Below, piece after piece: positions 52,056-60,012 of a stretch of 64,000 nt of DNA. The position numbers and the translations under genes are program-made. How positions within the stretch are numbered: the stretch's first letter is position 1; the number at the start of each line of letters is the position of its first letter. This stretch comes from a virus, in the IMG/VR virus record IMGVR_UViG_3300003690_002850, positions 62,001 through 126,000 of that record, one strand, 5' to 3'. Under the pieces are notes generated by a model. That model was not told the origin of the DNA, made no database searches, and was given only the letters and a program-made list of their open reading frames with translations.

Positions 52056-52834
52056 TTTTCATTAGTACTATATACTAACTTATAATTAAATCTAAGTATG
52101 TCTTCTGGTACTTTTAAATCTTTAAGCTTTTCATTATACAATTTTGCGTTTATTCTTTTATCACGAGATAAATTAGTACCACCAGCTCTTTTTTTCCATG
52201 CTCTGTTTGGTCCACTAAAATTTGTTTTAGATAATTTACCGTGATCGACGTTTGTTTTTGAGGTTACAGTAATTGGTGTACGTAACTTTTTAAGTGTAAA
52301 TCCATATACCCTTAATAATTTTAGCCAATGTATGTTTTCATATCCCCAGTGCCCGCAAAAATCTTCATCCATTGGATATTGTAAGAAATCTTGTTTTCGC
52401 ATAAAAAAGGGCGACGGTAAATACCTATAAATATATTCATTTGTCCTAAAGTCAAAAAATTTATAATCATAAAGCGGAAATTGATATATTTCTTTTTCAT
52501 TTAAATTTATATTAACTAATTCTGTAATATGTTGTTTAGTAAGTATTGAATCTATATCTATATAACAAACATTATTACTTCTCGCCACGTGTACGCCTAG
52601 ATTTCTTCCTCCAGAAAGGTTCCAAGGTATATCTTCTTCTATTTCATATAAATCTAAGTTAGTATGAGTTAATTTAGGTAAAAAATCTCGAGCAGGGTAA
52701 TCCTTACTACCATCATCAATTAAAATAATGTTTACTTTATCTCCAAATTCAGGTAATATAAATTTATCTAGCCATGTCAGATATTCAGTTAGATAAACAT
52801 TTTGGTTATAATATGCAATTATAATATCGATCAT
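52052..52834 (-). CDS. GT2-family glycosyltransferase
   Basis: 260 aa. IDIIIAYYNQNVYLTEYLTWL and NIILIDDGSKDYP are the standard GT2 N-terminal motifs, then LSGGRNLGVHVARSNNVCYIDIDSIL with the DxD metal site. FCGHWGYENIHWLKLL corresponds to the acceptor-base ED/WGYEN motif. Complete GT2 core; short C-terminus without membrane segments. Confidence 0.85.
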   Translation of the reverse strand: MIDIIIAYYNQNVYLTEYLTWLDKFILPEFGDKVNIILIDDGSKDYPARDFLPKLTHTNLDLYEIEEDIPWNLSGGRNLGVHVARSNNVCYIDIDSILTKQHITELVNINLNEKEIYQFPLYDYKFFDFRTNEYIYRYLPSPFFMRKQDFLQYPMDEDFCGHWGYENIHWLKLLRVYGFTLKKLRTPITVTSKTNVDHGKLSKTNFSGPNRAWKKRAGGTNLSRDKRINAKLYNEKLKDLKVPEDILRFNYKLVYSTNEK

Positions 52835-53880
52835 GTTCTAAATTCAGTTAAGTTGCCCCAATCATGTTTGTCGTATTGGCAGTCTTTATTTATAATTTTT
52901 AATAGTTTTTTGTGCTCTGAGTGTTTAGTATCAAAAATATTATGTTCGTTAAACTGTTCATCTTTAAATGTACCCCAGTTAAATATTCTCGATGTGTAGG
53001 AATCAAAATTATATCGTTTAGCTATTTCAATAAATTCAGGTATGCTCTGATAATTATTTTTTTGTACACACATATCTAATCTAACCCATGGTAAATTAAG
53101 AGATTGTATAAAAGTTAAATTCTTCATCAATCGATCCCAATCTCCTCCTACTCTAACTTTATCATAATGCTCTTTTATACCAGCATCTAAACTAATAATA
53201 GTTTTTATGTTTAATCTATGTATATTTTTTAATTTTGCCCATCTCTGCGCATCCCATAATACTCCATTTGTTTGTAGTGTTAATGAGATTTTCGGGTTCA
53301 GCCGTGGGTTAATTTTTTTCATTAGTTCAAAAAACGATGGCGACCCAAATGGATCACCTGAACCTGTTATATTAAGATTAACGTCATGAGGCTTACTATG
53401 AATCATTTGTAATAGTTTATCATTAATTTTTAATACTTGTTTGTATTGTCGTGGAAAGTTCTTTTCGTTATAAAATATTTTTTGCTTTCTGCAACTAGGA
53501 CATTCTAAATTACAAGACCTATCATAACATAGATTAATAGTAGAAGGTAGATCAGATATATCTAGATCCATTTCTACAATTGTCTTTAATTTTTCACCAT
53601 GTAATCCATTTAATATGTCAGCCCGCTTTGGTAAGCTTTTATTTTGAATCATAGGACACTCCTCCCTACTACACATACTAAAAGAACCATCTAGAATAGT
53701 TCGCCTGAACGCTCTACTAGGTTCACTATTCCATTCCTTAGCGAAATCTAATTCGGGAGTAATTTCTCCTATTTTGTTCATTTTAACCCACCTAGGACAA
53801 CAATTATATAAACCTTTTTCCTGTATTTCTAAAAAAGTCCATGGCCGGTCACAAAACCTAGTTGCAAGATCATTTGACAT
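52831..53880 (-). CDS. Twitch-type radical SAM protein
   Basis: 349 aa. A cysteine-rich N-terminal section (FCDRPWTFLEI...NCCPRW...CSREECPMI) resembles a SPASM/twitch cluster placed before the radical SAM core, whose Cx3Cx2C is in SCNLECPSC near residue 127. Then NLNITGSGDPFGSP, LTLQTNGVLW and IISLDAG. This type of 'twitch domain' protein is often found in glycan and phage clusters. It is the first gene of the minus-strand glycan operon. Confidence 0.82.
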   Translation of the reverse strand: MSNDLATRFCDRPWTFLEIQEKGLYNCCPRWVKMNKIGEITPELDFAKEWNSEPSRAFRRTILDGSFSMCSREECPMIQNKSLPKRADILNGLHGEKLKTIVEMDLDISDLPSTINLCYDRSCNLECPSCRKQKIFYNEKNFPRQYKQVLKINDKLLQMIHSKPHDVNLNITGSGDPFGSPSFFELMKKINPRLNPKISLTLQTNGVLWDAQRWAKLKNIHRLNIKTIISLDAGIKEHYDKVRVGGDWDRLMKNLTFIQSLNLPWVRLDMCVQKNNYQSIPEFIEIAKRYNFDSYTSRIFNWGTFKDEQFNEHNIFDTKHSEHKKLLKIINKDCQYDKHDWGNLTEFRT

Positions 53881-53887
53881 GTATAAT

Positions 53888-53915
53888 TAATTAGAGGAAC
53901 CAACGTATATTTCAA
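53888..53915 (-). promoter_or_regulatory. Possible promoter of the minus-strand glycan operon
   Basis: Minus strand TTGAAA (53915-53910), 16 nt, TAATTA (53893-53888), then 7 nt to the ATG at 53880. It has the same geometry as the better sites before polB and folE, but a poor -10 hexamer. Confidence 0.35.
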
Positions 53916-53923
53916 TAGTAATT

Positions 53924-54412
53924 ATGACTGCAACTAAAACTAAAACTAAAACTAAAACTAAGAAGGCACCAGCGAAAGACTCTAACGAAGTGGCGGCGGA
54001 TATGGAAATTAATGATCCACTTGCTGATGATATGTTTGAAAATGTAGATATATTTTTTAATGGAGCCGCATATAAGCCTGCAAAAGAGGATATACATGAG
54101 ATTACATTTTTGAACACCACAACAATCCAGGCAAAAGTTAAACCTAATCTCTCAGTTTTCTGGAATCCTTTAATCTGGGATTGGACTAAAGTACCTGATA
54201 AGGAAGCATATGAAATAAAATATAAGCGGAAGTGTCAAGCTATTTATTTCAAGGAAAAGGTTTTTCTTGTAGAGAAATCAAAAATCAAGAAGGGTATTGT
54301 TAATGACGACTTTGTTGATACTGCCGAGCTTCCGATTGGTATTGTTGTTTATTGGGCCGTAGAAGCTGAAACATGGGAAATGTTAGGGTACAAGGAAACA
54401 CTTTTACGCTAA
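53924..54412 (+). CDS. Hypothetical protein with Thr-Lys repeat leader, 162 aa
   Basis: Begins MTATKTKTKTKTKK from a hexanucleotide repeat, followed by an acidic linker and a compact C-terminal domain rich in Trp and Val (FWNPLIWDW, KVFLVEKSKI, IGIVVYWAVEAE). The tail looks like a small beta-barrel; no family is recognised. It stands divergent from the radical SAM gene and just ahead of a GT25 gene. No ribosome-binding site is evident. Confidence 0.6.
   Translation: MTATKTKTKTKTKKAPAKDSNEVAADMEINDPLADDMFENVDIFFNGAAYKPAKEDIHEITFLNTTTIQAKVKPNLSVFWNPLIWDWTKVPDKEAYEIKYKRKCQAIYFKEKVFLVEKSKIKKGIVNDDFVDTAELPIGIVVYWAVEAETWEMLGYKETLLR
53933..53962. repeat. Hexanucleotide repeat (ACTAAA)n in coding sequence
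   Basis: Four ACTAAA units and a fifth ACTAAG in perfect tandem, encoding Thr-Lys five times. The unit length keeps the frame, so slippage would only change the number of TK pairs. Confidence 0.9.
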
Positions 54413-54421
54413 TGTTTTTTA

Positions 54422-55222
54422 ATGTTAGATACATTATTTGATAAAATATATGTAGTCTGGGGGAGGGATCCAGTTCGTAAAGAATATATGCAGCAGCATT
54501 TACGAGCATGTAATATTGAAAATTATAAATTTGTTCGTAGTATTACTCCAGACAATTTATTTATTAAAGGGAAGGGCAAACGAAGAAAACTTAGATTTAA
54601 AAAATTATGGGATGTAGAAACATTAGCACCACCAGATGTACTTAAACCTAATGTAAAAGGTTCTCCATACCCAATGTCTTTAGCAGAGATATGTTGTACA
54701 TATGGACATCTTAAAGCATGTAAAACGGCAATTAAAGACAAAGTAAATAATTTTCTTGTTATAGAAGATGATGCTGTGTTAAATATTGACTTGTGTAATA
54801 ATGCTTTAGAGTGGAAGGAATATATTCCACCTGATTGGGATGTCCTTCATTTTCATTCTTGGCGGCCGTTTGATAGCAAAAGAGAGCCTGAGTTAGCTAA
54901 AAAAAGAAGTCAAGTTAATGATTATTTTTATACTGGGTTTAAAGAATATAGCGGTGCAGTTTGTTACTCTCTTACTACTAATATTGCTAAGCAATTATTA
55001 ACTCGATTTTATCCTATTATACTTATCTCAGACGGCATCATTGGTACTTTAAGTAGAACAGTTTTTGCTAGAAAATATTATAAAGCATATGTTTTTCATC
55101 CGTTTTTGTCTGAGGGTACTTTATTTGAAAGTCAAATTGACTCTGAAATACAACTTAGTAAAAAATTTATGACAAGAACTCAGCGCTATAAAATAGGAAA
55201 TTTTAACCCTAATGTATTATAA
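54422..55222 (+). CDS. GT25-family glycosyltransferase
   Basis: 266 aa. KIYVVWGRDPVRKEYMQQHLRAC is the GT25 opening (usually VI.L.R...R). SLAEICCTYGHLKACKTAI and NFLVIEDDAVLNIDL are the defining GT25 motifs, with EDD at the metal site. WDVLHFHSW and GAVCYSLTTNIAKQLL follow. GT25 enzymes add sugars to lipopolysaccharide or collagen-like proteins. It converges with the next gene, overlapping 14 bases. Confidence 0.85.
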   Translation: MLDTLFDKIYVVWGRDPVRKEYMQQHLRACNIENYKFVRSITPDNLFIKGKGKRRKLRFKKLWDVETLAPPDVLKPNVKGSPYPMSLAEICCTYGHLKACKTAIKDKVNNFLVIEDDAVLNIDLCNNALEWKEYIPPDWDVLHFHSWRPFDSKREPELAKKRSQVNDYFYTGFKEYSGAVCYSLTTNIAKQLLTRFYPIILISDGIIGTLSRTVFARKYYKAYVFHPFLSEGTLFESQIDSEIQLSKKFMTRTQRYKIGNFNPNVL

Positions 55223-56039
55223 AATTAAATTTATTATCAGTAATAATTTCATTAGTGTTTCCTCTGTCTTCGTTAAACATGCTATATAGGTCGGTATGTT
55301 TGTTTGGATTTTTTAATCTATGTATTAATGCTTCAGTCCATTTAAAATGATATACTTTAAACGTTGTATCATATCGACGATGCGTCACACAGTCTTCCCA
55401 ATATTCCGGATCGTCGCGTTTTATTTTATCACTAAGAAACACCGGTCGGTTCTGTTTAGCGTTCCAGAATATGTCGTGGTGTCCAATTCGTAATTCCAAT
55501 TTAGCTTTTGATAGTAAAATTTTTGTCCAAGCAGCCCCTACAAAGTATCTTGTAATACCAGCTCCTTTTGGAAATTGATCAAATAGATCTTCTGGGTACT
55601 CTACTTTTCGTAACACTCGATCGTTAGCAACTCTATCTTCAAATTCACCTCGTAAGGCATAATAATTATTTTTTTCTAAAAATTCAGCACAGTGCGGTAT
55701 GTTATCAAAGTGTCCATATTCCATAAATTCATCTGGATCTGGAAACAGAATCCAATCTTCTTTATTGATCCCTTCTTGCCATTTTAATAAAAATATATTT
55801 GCTGGCAATATATCATATTTTTTTGAAATTAACTCCAGGTTCGGTATGCCGTGCGCAGCATTTATTTCTCGAAATTCTTCGAAGTTTTTTTTATAATTGG
55901 CCACCCCGCAAGGTATAATAGTGAAATTATTACAAGTAACTCCTAATTGTTTATAATAATCTATAAAGTGTTTATATAGATTTAAATCTGGGTATTCATT
56001 TTCATCCAAACTTAACATTGAAAATAAATGTATCTTCAT
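55209..56039 (-). CDS. Glycosyltransferase, GT2/GT92-like with DPDEF motif
   Basis: 276 aa. LYKHFIDYYKQLGVTCNNFTIIPCG matches the usual GT92/DUF23 opening (Y..H...YY..LGV), and DWILFPDPDEFMEY is the DxDEF metal site. CVTHRRYDTTFKVYHFKW near the end has the family-typical K..HF. Lone minus-strand gene at the right border of the glycan island, divergent from the DUF366 gene. Confidence 0.75.
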   Translation of the reverse strand: MKIHLFSMLSLDENEYPDLNLYKHFIDYYKQLGVTCNNFTIIPCGVANYKKNFEEFREINAAHGIPNLELISKKYDILPANIFLLKWQEGINKEDWILFPDPDEFMEYGHFDNIPHCAEFLEKNNYYALRGEFEDRVANDRVLRKVEYPEDLFDQFPKGAGITRYFVGAAWTKILLSKAKLELRIGHHDIFWNAKQNRPVFLSDKIKRDDPEYWEDCVTHRRYDTTFKVYHFKWTEALIHRLKNPNKHTDLYSMFNEDRGNTNEIITDNKFNFIIH

Positions 56040-56048
56040 GTTGACATG

Positions 56049-56076
56049 TTGATTATTTCTAAGGCTATTCTATAAT
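56049..56076 (+). promoter_or_regulatory. Putative early promoter for the DUF366-like gene
   Basis: TTGATT (56049-56054), 16 nt, TATAAT (56071-56076), then 7 nt to ATG 56084. This is the best-matching example of the local promoter geometry and it gives a leaderless transcript. No ribosome-binding site lies before the ATG. Confidence 0.68.
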
Positions 56077-56083
56077 ATTTAAT

Positions 56084-56671
56084 ATGATTTTAAAAGATAT
56101 CGATCTGTATGATGGGAATTTAATTCACAATCGGTTTGCTTATAAATATTTTCGAAAAAAGACTCTCCCGATCGGGAATATTATTGCGTTCCGGGCACCG
56201 ATGAAGGTAGAAACGGAGGGAATGATCGACAATGAAGACCTTCTTAATAATGATTTCATTTATTCTGACGACGCTGTTAATTTTTGTTGGGAGCTTCCTA
56301 ATTTATGCCCTATGGGTGCTGTCTTCTTTCAAAGATTATTCAATACGCAAATTGCGAACCTGTTATCAACGAAGTATCTCAAAGCTCCGATCGAAGTTGA
56401 CGGGGATGACTTAATTGTACACAAAGAATTTGAGCAACATGGTATTATTCAACCGAAAGGCAAGTGTAGTGTGAGTATAACCTATTCAAAAGACAATGTT
56501 GCGATTGGTCACACTGCAATTAACGTGCTAGCTGGTCACAAAGCACCATCTTTTGCGTTTTCCACCAACTTAACCGACAATCAAGTGGAAGAATTCATGA
56601 AAATTGTGGTGGATTTGTACTATTCCATGACGGACGATGCGTTTATTGCGACAACGAAGTTGACAGTGTAA
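56084..56671 (+). CDS. DUF366-like protein, compositionally foreign
   Basis: 195 aa. YDGNLIHNRFAYKYF, GNIIAFRAPMKV, DNEDLLNNDFIYSDDAVNFCWEL and a later DGDDLIVH...KCSVSITYS resemble the DUF366 family by pattern: YDGSQL...IVAFRGP, LED...IYS, and GDDL...LSVSI. DUF366 is known mainly from archaea and some bacteria; its function is not established. Two 60-base samples of the gene hold 27 and 24 G+C, versus 16 in a sample just downstream, and its codons differ. It has its own promoter and a repeat-bearing tail, like an inserted single-gene unit. Confidence 0.6.
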   Translation: MILKDIDLYDGNLIHNRFAYKYFRKKTLPIGNIIAFRAPMKVETEGMIDNEDLLNNDFIYSDDAVNFCWELPNLCPMGAVFFQRLFNTQIANLLSTKYLKAPIEVDGDDLIVHKEFEQHGIIQPKGKCSVSITYSKDNVAIGHTAINVLAGHKAPSFAFSTNLTDNQVEEFMKIVVDLYYSMTDDAFIATTKLTV

Positions 56672-56690
56672 GTCTTGGTTCTATGGCTAG

Positions 56691-56786
56691 ATTTTTTTTG
56701 CAAAAACCGGGCGAACCCCCATTTTGGCGGTTTTGGAATTTAGTTTTTTTAGTTTGTGCCTATGGTCCAAATTTTTTTTGCAAAAA
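56691..56786. repeat. Pair of 16-base direct repeats with palindromic core
   Basis: ATTTTTTTTGCAAAAA occurs exactly at 56691-56706 and 56771-56786. Each contains the palindrome TTTTTGCAAAAA and each is preceded after 4-5 bases by CTATGG. They bracket a G+C-rich stretch behind the DUF366 gene. They could bound an inserted unit or form a regulatory pair. No gene is seen in the 156-base interval 56672-56827. Confidence 0.85.
56703..56750 (+). terminator. Possible terminator behind the DUF366-like gene
   Basis: AAAACCG at 56703-56709 pairs with CGGTTTT at 56728-56734 around an 18-nt loop, and a run of seven T ends at 56750. The distance from stem to T-run is longer than usual, so this is tentative. 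Confidence 0.3.
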
Positions 56787-56827
56787 TTGTATAAAAATCA
56801 TTTATTAGGTTTTAGACTGTCTGTATT

Positions 56828-57208
56828 ATGAAGCAAGCGAGTAATTTTTTTGATTTTGTAACTAATATTTTATTTGAACGGGATAAAATTGATATAGACG
56901 TTACATCTGCACAGATTTATTCTCCATATATAGTGAACAGGTATGTGACGTTTGCTGATACTCGATTTGTTCCGTTAATAAACAATAGTGTTAATATGTA
57001 CGGGTCGGCTTTTAGTATAAATGTTGATCATTATAATTTTTTACATTCTTTAATTCCAAAAACAAAAAGAAAATATATTAATTATACTAAAAAAATAAAA
57101 AGAGATAAAATTACATATGAAAGGGTATGTAAACAATATGAATTGTCACAACGTGAAGTGGATTTGTATTCGGAAACATTTAAGATAAATATTAAAAAAT
57201 ATGAATGA
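56828..57208 (+). CDS. 62: Sliding-clamp-loader small subunit, gp62-like
   Basis: 126 aa. SPYIVNRYVTFADTRF, then NVDHYNFLHSLIPKTKRKYINYTKK, then VCKQYELSQREVDLY parallel the clamp-loader subunit gp62 of T4-like phages (VNRALS..., FNYLMAAVPRGKRYGKWAK...). It is shorter than T4 gp62 (187 aa), as in marine relatives. gp62 with gp44 loads the clamp gp45; gp44 and gp45 are not in this window. The first gene after the repeat region. Confidence 0.68.
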   Translation: MKQASNFFDFVTNILFERDKIDIDVTSAQIYSPYIVNRYVTFADTRFVPLINNSVNMYGSAFSINVDHYNFLHSLIPKTKRKYINYTKKIKRDKITYERVCKQYELSQREVDLYSETFKINIKKYE

Positions 57209-57692
57209 GAAAAAGGTAAAACAAAAATATGAACAAGCGTTAGATAAGTTAGACTTAACTGACAGTGAACGTGATGCTTTTGATCATGACGCAAAGCGTA
57301 GTTTAATTGATTTAGAGACGTATCAAGAGACTGATACATTTAGTCTTCAAGGATATAAATTGAGCAAAGTTATGGATGATATTGTTTTAGCACAATATGT
57401 AGATTTATCAAACGACGGTCGGTCTGTTATACGAAACGGTATACATATTCCACTATCTCAAGTTAAGCGTACATGGCGGTTAGCAAGAGTTGTTCTTGTC
57501 GGGCCGCTATGTAAATATACGTCACCAGGTGATGTTGTTTGTTTTCCAGATGATAAAGGTATTAAGGTCGATAATCTCCGAGTAGTTGGTTATGATCGAT
57601 CTCTAAGAGATTGTCTCTTTTTAAACGAGCAACGTTTTTTTGGTATTTGTCAGGACTTAGACGACGATGATAACCAGCCTAGCAAGTCTTAA
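57201..57692 (+). CDS. GroES-like co-chaperonin, gp31 type
   Basis: 163 aa. After a charged helical N-terminus, MDDIVLAQYVDLSNDGRS, IRNGIHIP, WRLARVVLVGP, YTSPGDVVCFPDDKG and CLFLNEQRFFGIC follow the order of GroES strands: the mobile loop, GxVxxVGP, GDxVxF and the final strand. T4 gp31 replaces GroES for folding the major capsid protein. The N-terminal 60 residues are extra. Overlaps the neighbours by 8 and 26 bases. Confidence 0.6.
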   Translation: MNEKKVKQKYEQALDKLDLTDSERDAFDHDAKRSLIDLETYQETDTFSLQGYKLSKVMDDIVLAQYVDLSNDGRSVIRNGIHIPLSQVKRTWRLARVVLVGPLCKYTSPGDVVCFPDDKGIKVDNLRVVGYDRSLRDCLFLNEQRFFGICQDLDDDDNQPSKS

Positions 57693-58044
57693 AGCTATAT
57701 TATTAGATAAGGTGTGTGAGGTAAAGTTTGTAAGACGGAACCCTAAGCCTGGTCGACCCGCCACTAGACGAATGTTATGTACTAATAATGTACAGCTTTT
57801 AAATTCTGTGGAAGGTCGTACTACTTTAAATTATGATCCGCCCCGCGAAGCTCCGAATTATAATCCTAATCAAGAAAATTTAATTGTAGTTTGGGATATC
57901 TTAATGCAAGGTTATAGGACTATAAATTGCGATACAGTAGATTTAATTAGTACATTAGAAGCAGATGAAACGTTTTGGGTATATTTAAATGAGAAAATCG
58001 CTCCAATGTCTGCAGGTGAGAAAATGGGATTTATGAATACATGA
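57667..58044 (+). CDS. WYL_2-like (Sm-like) small protein
   Basis: 125 aa. CEVKFVRRNPKPGRPATRRMLCTNN and NLIVVWDILMQGYRTINCDTVDLI match the WYL_2 pattern (V.F.K..G..R.M.CT...L.VWD...GWR.F..DSI), a small beta-barrel common in T4-like phages. Function unknown; nucleic-acid binding is possible. Its start lies inside the GroES-like gene. Confidence 0.6.
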   Translation: MITSLASLKAILLDKVCEVKFVRRNPKPGRPATRRMLCTNNVQLLNSVEGRTTLNYDPPREAPNYNPNQENLIVVWDILMQGYRTINCDTVDLISTLEADETFWVYLNEKIAPMSAGEKMGFMNT

Positions 58045-58367
58045 CGTACGAAGATATTGATAACACATTAAAAAGGCTATTACTTACTACCGTTAAGATT
58101 ACATCTAAAAAACGGACTCTTGGTATCGGACAAATTATGTTATATGATATGAAAGATTTTAATATTAAATTATTATTTAGCAATAATAAAAAAGTAGAAC
58201 TATTATATCCTTTTAATATCATTATTGATAAAAAAATAACTTATTTTGATTATACTTTACAACACATACATCAGGATGATATTATATGGAAAGCACGTCT
58301 TAATCGATTAATTAAAAACAAACGCAATAAATATCATGACTTGCTTCTCTCTATAGAGATATTATAA
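58041..58367 (+). CDS. Hypothetical protein, 108 aa
   Basis: ATGA overlap with the previous gene. MTYEDIDNTLKRLLL, then TTVKITSKKRTLGIGQIMLYD, then alternating hydrophobic strands and a basic helix (KARLNRLIKNKRNK). The basic C-terminal helix suggests nucleic-acid contact. No family is recognised. Confidence 0.6.
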   Translation: MTYEDIDNTLKRLLLTTVKITSKKRTLGIGQIMLYDMKDFNIKLLFSNNKKVELLYPFNIIIDKKITYFDYTLQHIHQDDIIWKARLNRLIKNKRNKYHDLLLSIEIL

Positions 58368-58374
58368 TATACAA

Positions 58375-60012
58375 ATGGGTCTTAAAAATTTCCCGAAAGG
58401 GTATATTCCGTCCTCGAGTCAGCAATATGCCATACCTAATATACTTGATGCGTTCAAGGAAAAAAAGTTCGTTGTTATGCAAGGACCGACTGGTTGTGGA
58501 AAGAGCTTTGTCGCAAAGACAATAGCAAACGGATTACAAAAATTACCATCTAGGTTATCAAATCTAGTTTCTGATTATAGAGCGTTTGAGACGTCTTGGG
58601 ATAATGGTAAATTAGTCTATGAATATGCAGACGACTTCGCGAATAAAAATTATGGTACATCAATATTAACAACAACAAAAGCATTACAAGATCAGTATAC
58701 TAAAGATTTTAAAGATATAAAACCTCTTAAAGGTAAGGGCTCGTATATTTGTAATTTAGATGGTCGGAGTTTTGCAGATGCGGCTCCATGTATCTTTAGT
58801 TCTAAATTAAAAAGGGAATGCTGGGACTGTAATAGATGTGATTATTATGAAGATAAAAATAAATCTATTATTGCAAAGATAAGCGTAGAGAATTATTCGA
58901 GCTTTTTTCATAAACCTGATCATTTAAAATATAGACAGCTTATTGTATGTGATGAGGCTTCAGAATTAGAAAATATAATTGTTAGTCGGTTTAGTTGTAG
59001 TATTGAATTAGGTAAGTTAAATAGATATAATTTTAGTTTATTGTATTCATCTAACAGGAAACGGTTTCATAATAATTTAATTACATTACACAGTGAATTA
59101 GAAAGTAGGTATGTTGAATTGCTTCGAATGCTTGAAAAACATTCTGATACAATAAGTGATGCAGTAAAGAAAGAATTTAAATTTATTGCTGATTTAAAAA
59201 GAGATTTGTCTCTTGTTATTCATACCTGGCCTCAATCTGAATATATTATTAATAAAGCTTTTATTCATAATAAAAAATATATACAATTAATACCTAAAAA
59301 GATTGATGGGCTAGCCCAGCACTTATTTAAATATGCCGACAAGGTTCTTTTTATGTCTGCTACGTTTGTTGATTATAGGCGCGTCATGAGAAATCTCGGA
59401 GTCGCAGAACAAGATTTTAAATATATAGATTTACCTTCATCGTTTGACCCGACCCTTTCTCCAATTATATTTGGTATATTTCAACTTTCAAAAAAGAATA
59501 TTGATAGATATTTTCCTAAGATTGTTAAGTGTGTGGAGCAAATTTTAGAAGAACATAAGGATGTAAAAGGGTTAATTCATACTCAGTCAAATGTTTTAAC
59601 TTTAAAGTTAAAAGATCAATTGAAAAATGATAGAGTATTATATCGTATAAAAGGTGATAAAGATAATATAGACATATTAACTGAACACTCTAACAGTTCT
59701 AAGCCTACTGTTTTAGCGAGCCCGTCATTAAATTTCGGAGTTGATTTAAAAGGTGATGCCGCTCGGTTTTGTATTATTATTAAATGTCCATGGCCAGATT
59801 TAGGAGATGTAAGAGTAAAAGAGATGTCAAAAAACGATTATAAATGGTATACGAATAAAATGTTCACTACATTTATTCAACAGTGTGGAAGGTGTACTAG
59901 AGATGAAAATGATTATAGTACTACATATGTTATTGATGCTGGAGCCATAAGAAAGTTATTACCGGAGTATAGAAGTTTACTACCAGATTATTTTTTAGAC
60001 CGTTTTATTTAA
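58375..60012 (+). CDS. DinG/XPD-type DNA helicase
   Basis: 545 aa superfamily 2 helicase. Walker A GPTGCGKSF (about 37-45), an iron-sulfur-like cysteine group (CNLDGR, CIF, CWDCNRCDYY, about 122-160), motif II VCDEASELE, motif III LFMSATFVD, and C-terminal NFGVDL and FIQQCGRCTR. The four-cysteine insert between motifs I and II is the mark of the XPD/DinG group, 5'-3' helicases. In this operon it joins the replication auxiliaries gp62 and the co-chaperonin. Confidence 0.85.
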   Translation: MGLKNFPKGYIPSSSQQYAIPNILDAFKEKKFVVMQGPTGCGKSFVAKTIANGLQKLPSRLSNLVSDYRAFETSWDNGKLVYEYADDFANKNYGTSILTTTKALQDQYTKDFKDIKPLKGKGSYICNLDGRSFADAAPCIFSSKLKRECWDCNRCDYYEDKNKSIIAKISVENYSSFFHKPDHLKYRQLIVCDEASELENIIVSRFSCSIELGKLNRYNFSLLYSSNRKRFHNNLITLHSELESRYVELLRMLEKHSDTISDAVKKEFKFIADLKRDLSLVIHTWPQSEYIINKAFIHNKKYIQLIPKKIDGLAQHLFKYADKVLFMSATFVDYRRVMRNLGVAEQDFKYIDLPSSFDPTLSPIIFGIFQLSKKNIDRYFPKIVKCVEQILEEHKDVKGLIHTQSNVLTLKLKDQLKNDRVLYRIKGDKDNIDILTEHSNSSKPTVLASPSLNFGVDLKGDAARFCIIIKCPWPDLGDVRVKEMSKNDYKWYTNKMFTTFIQQCGRCTRDENDYSTTYVIDAGAIRKLLPEYRSLLPDYFLDRFI

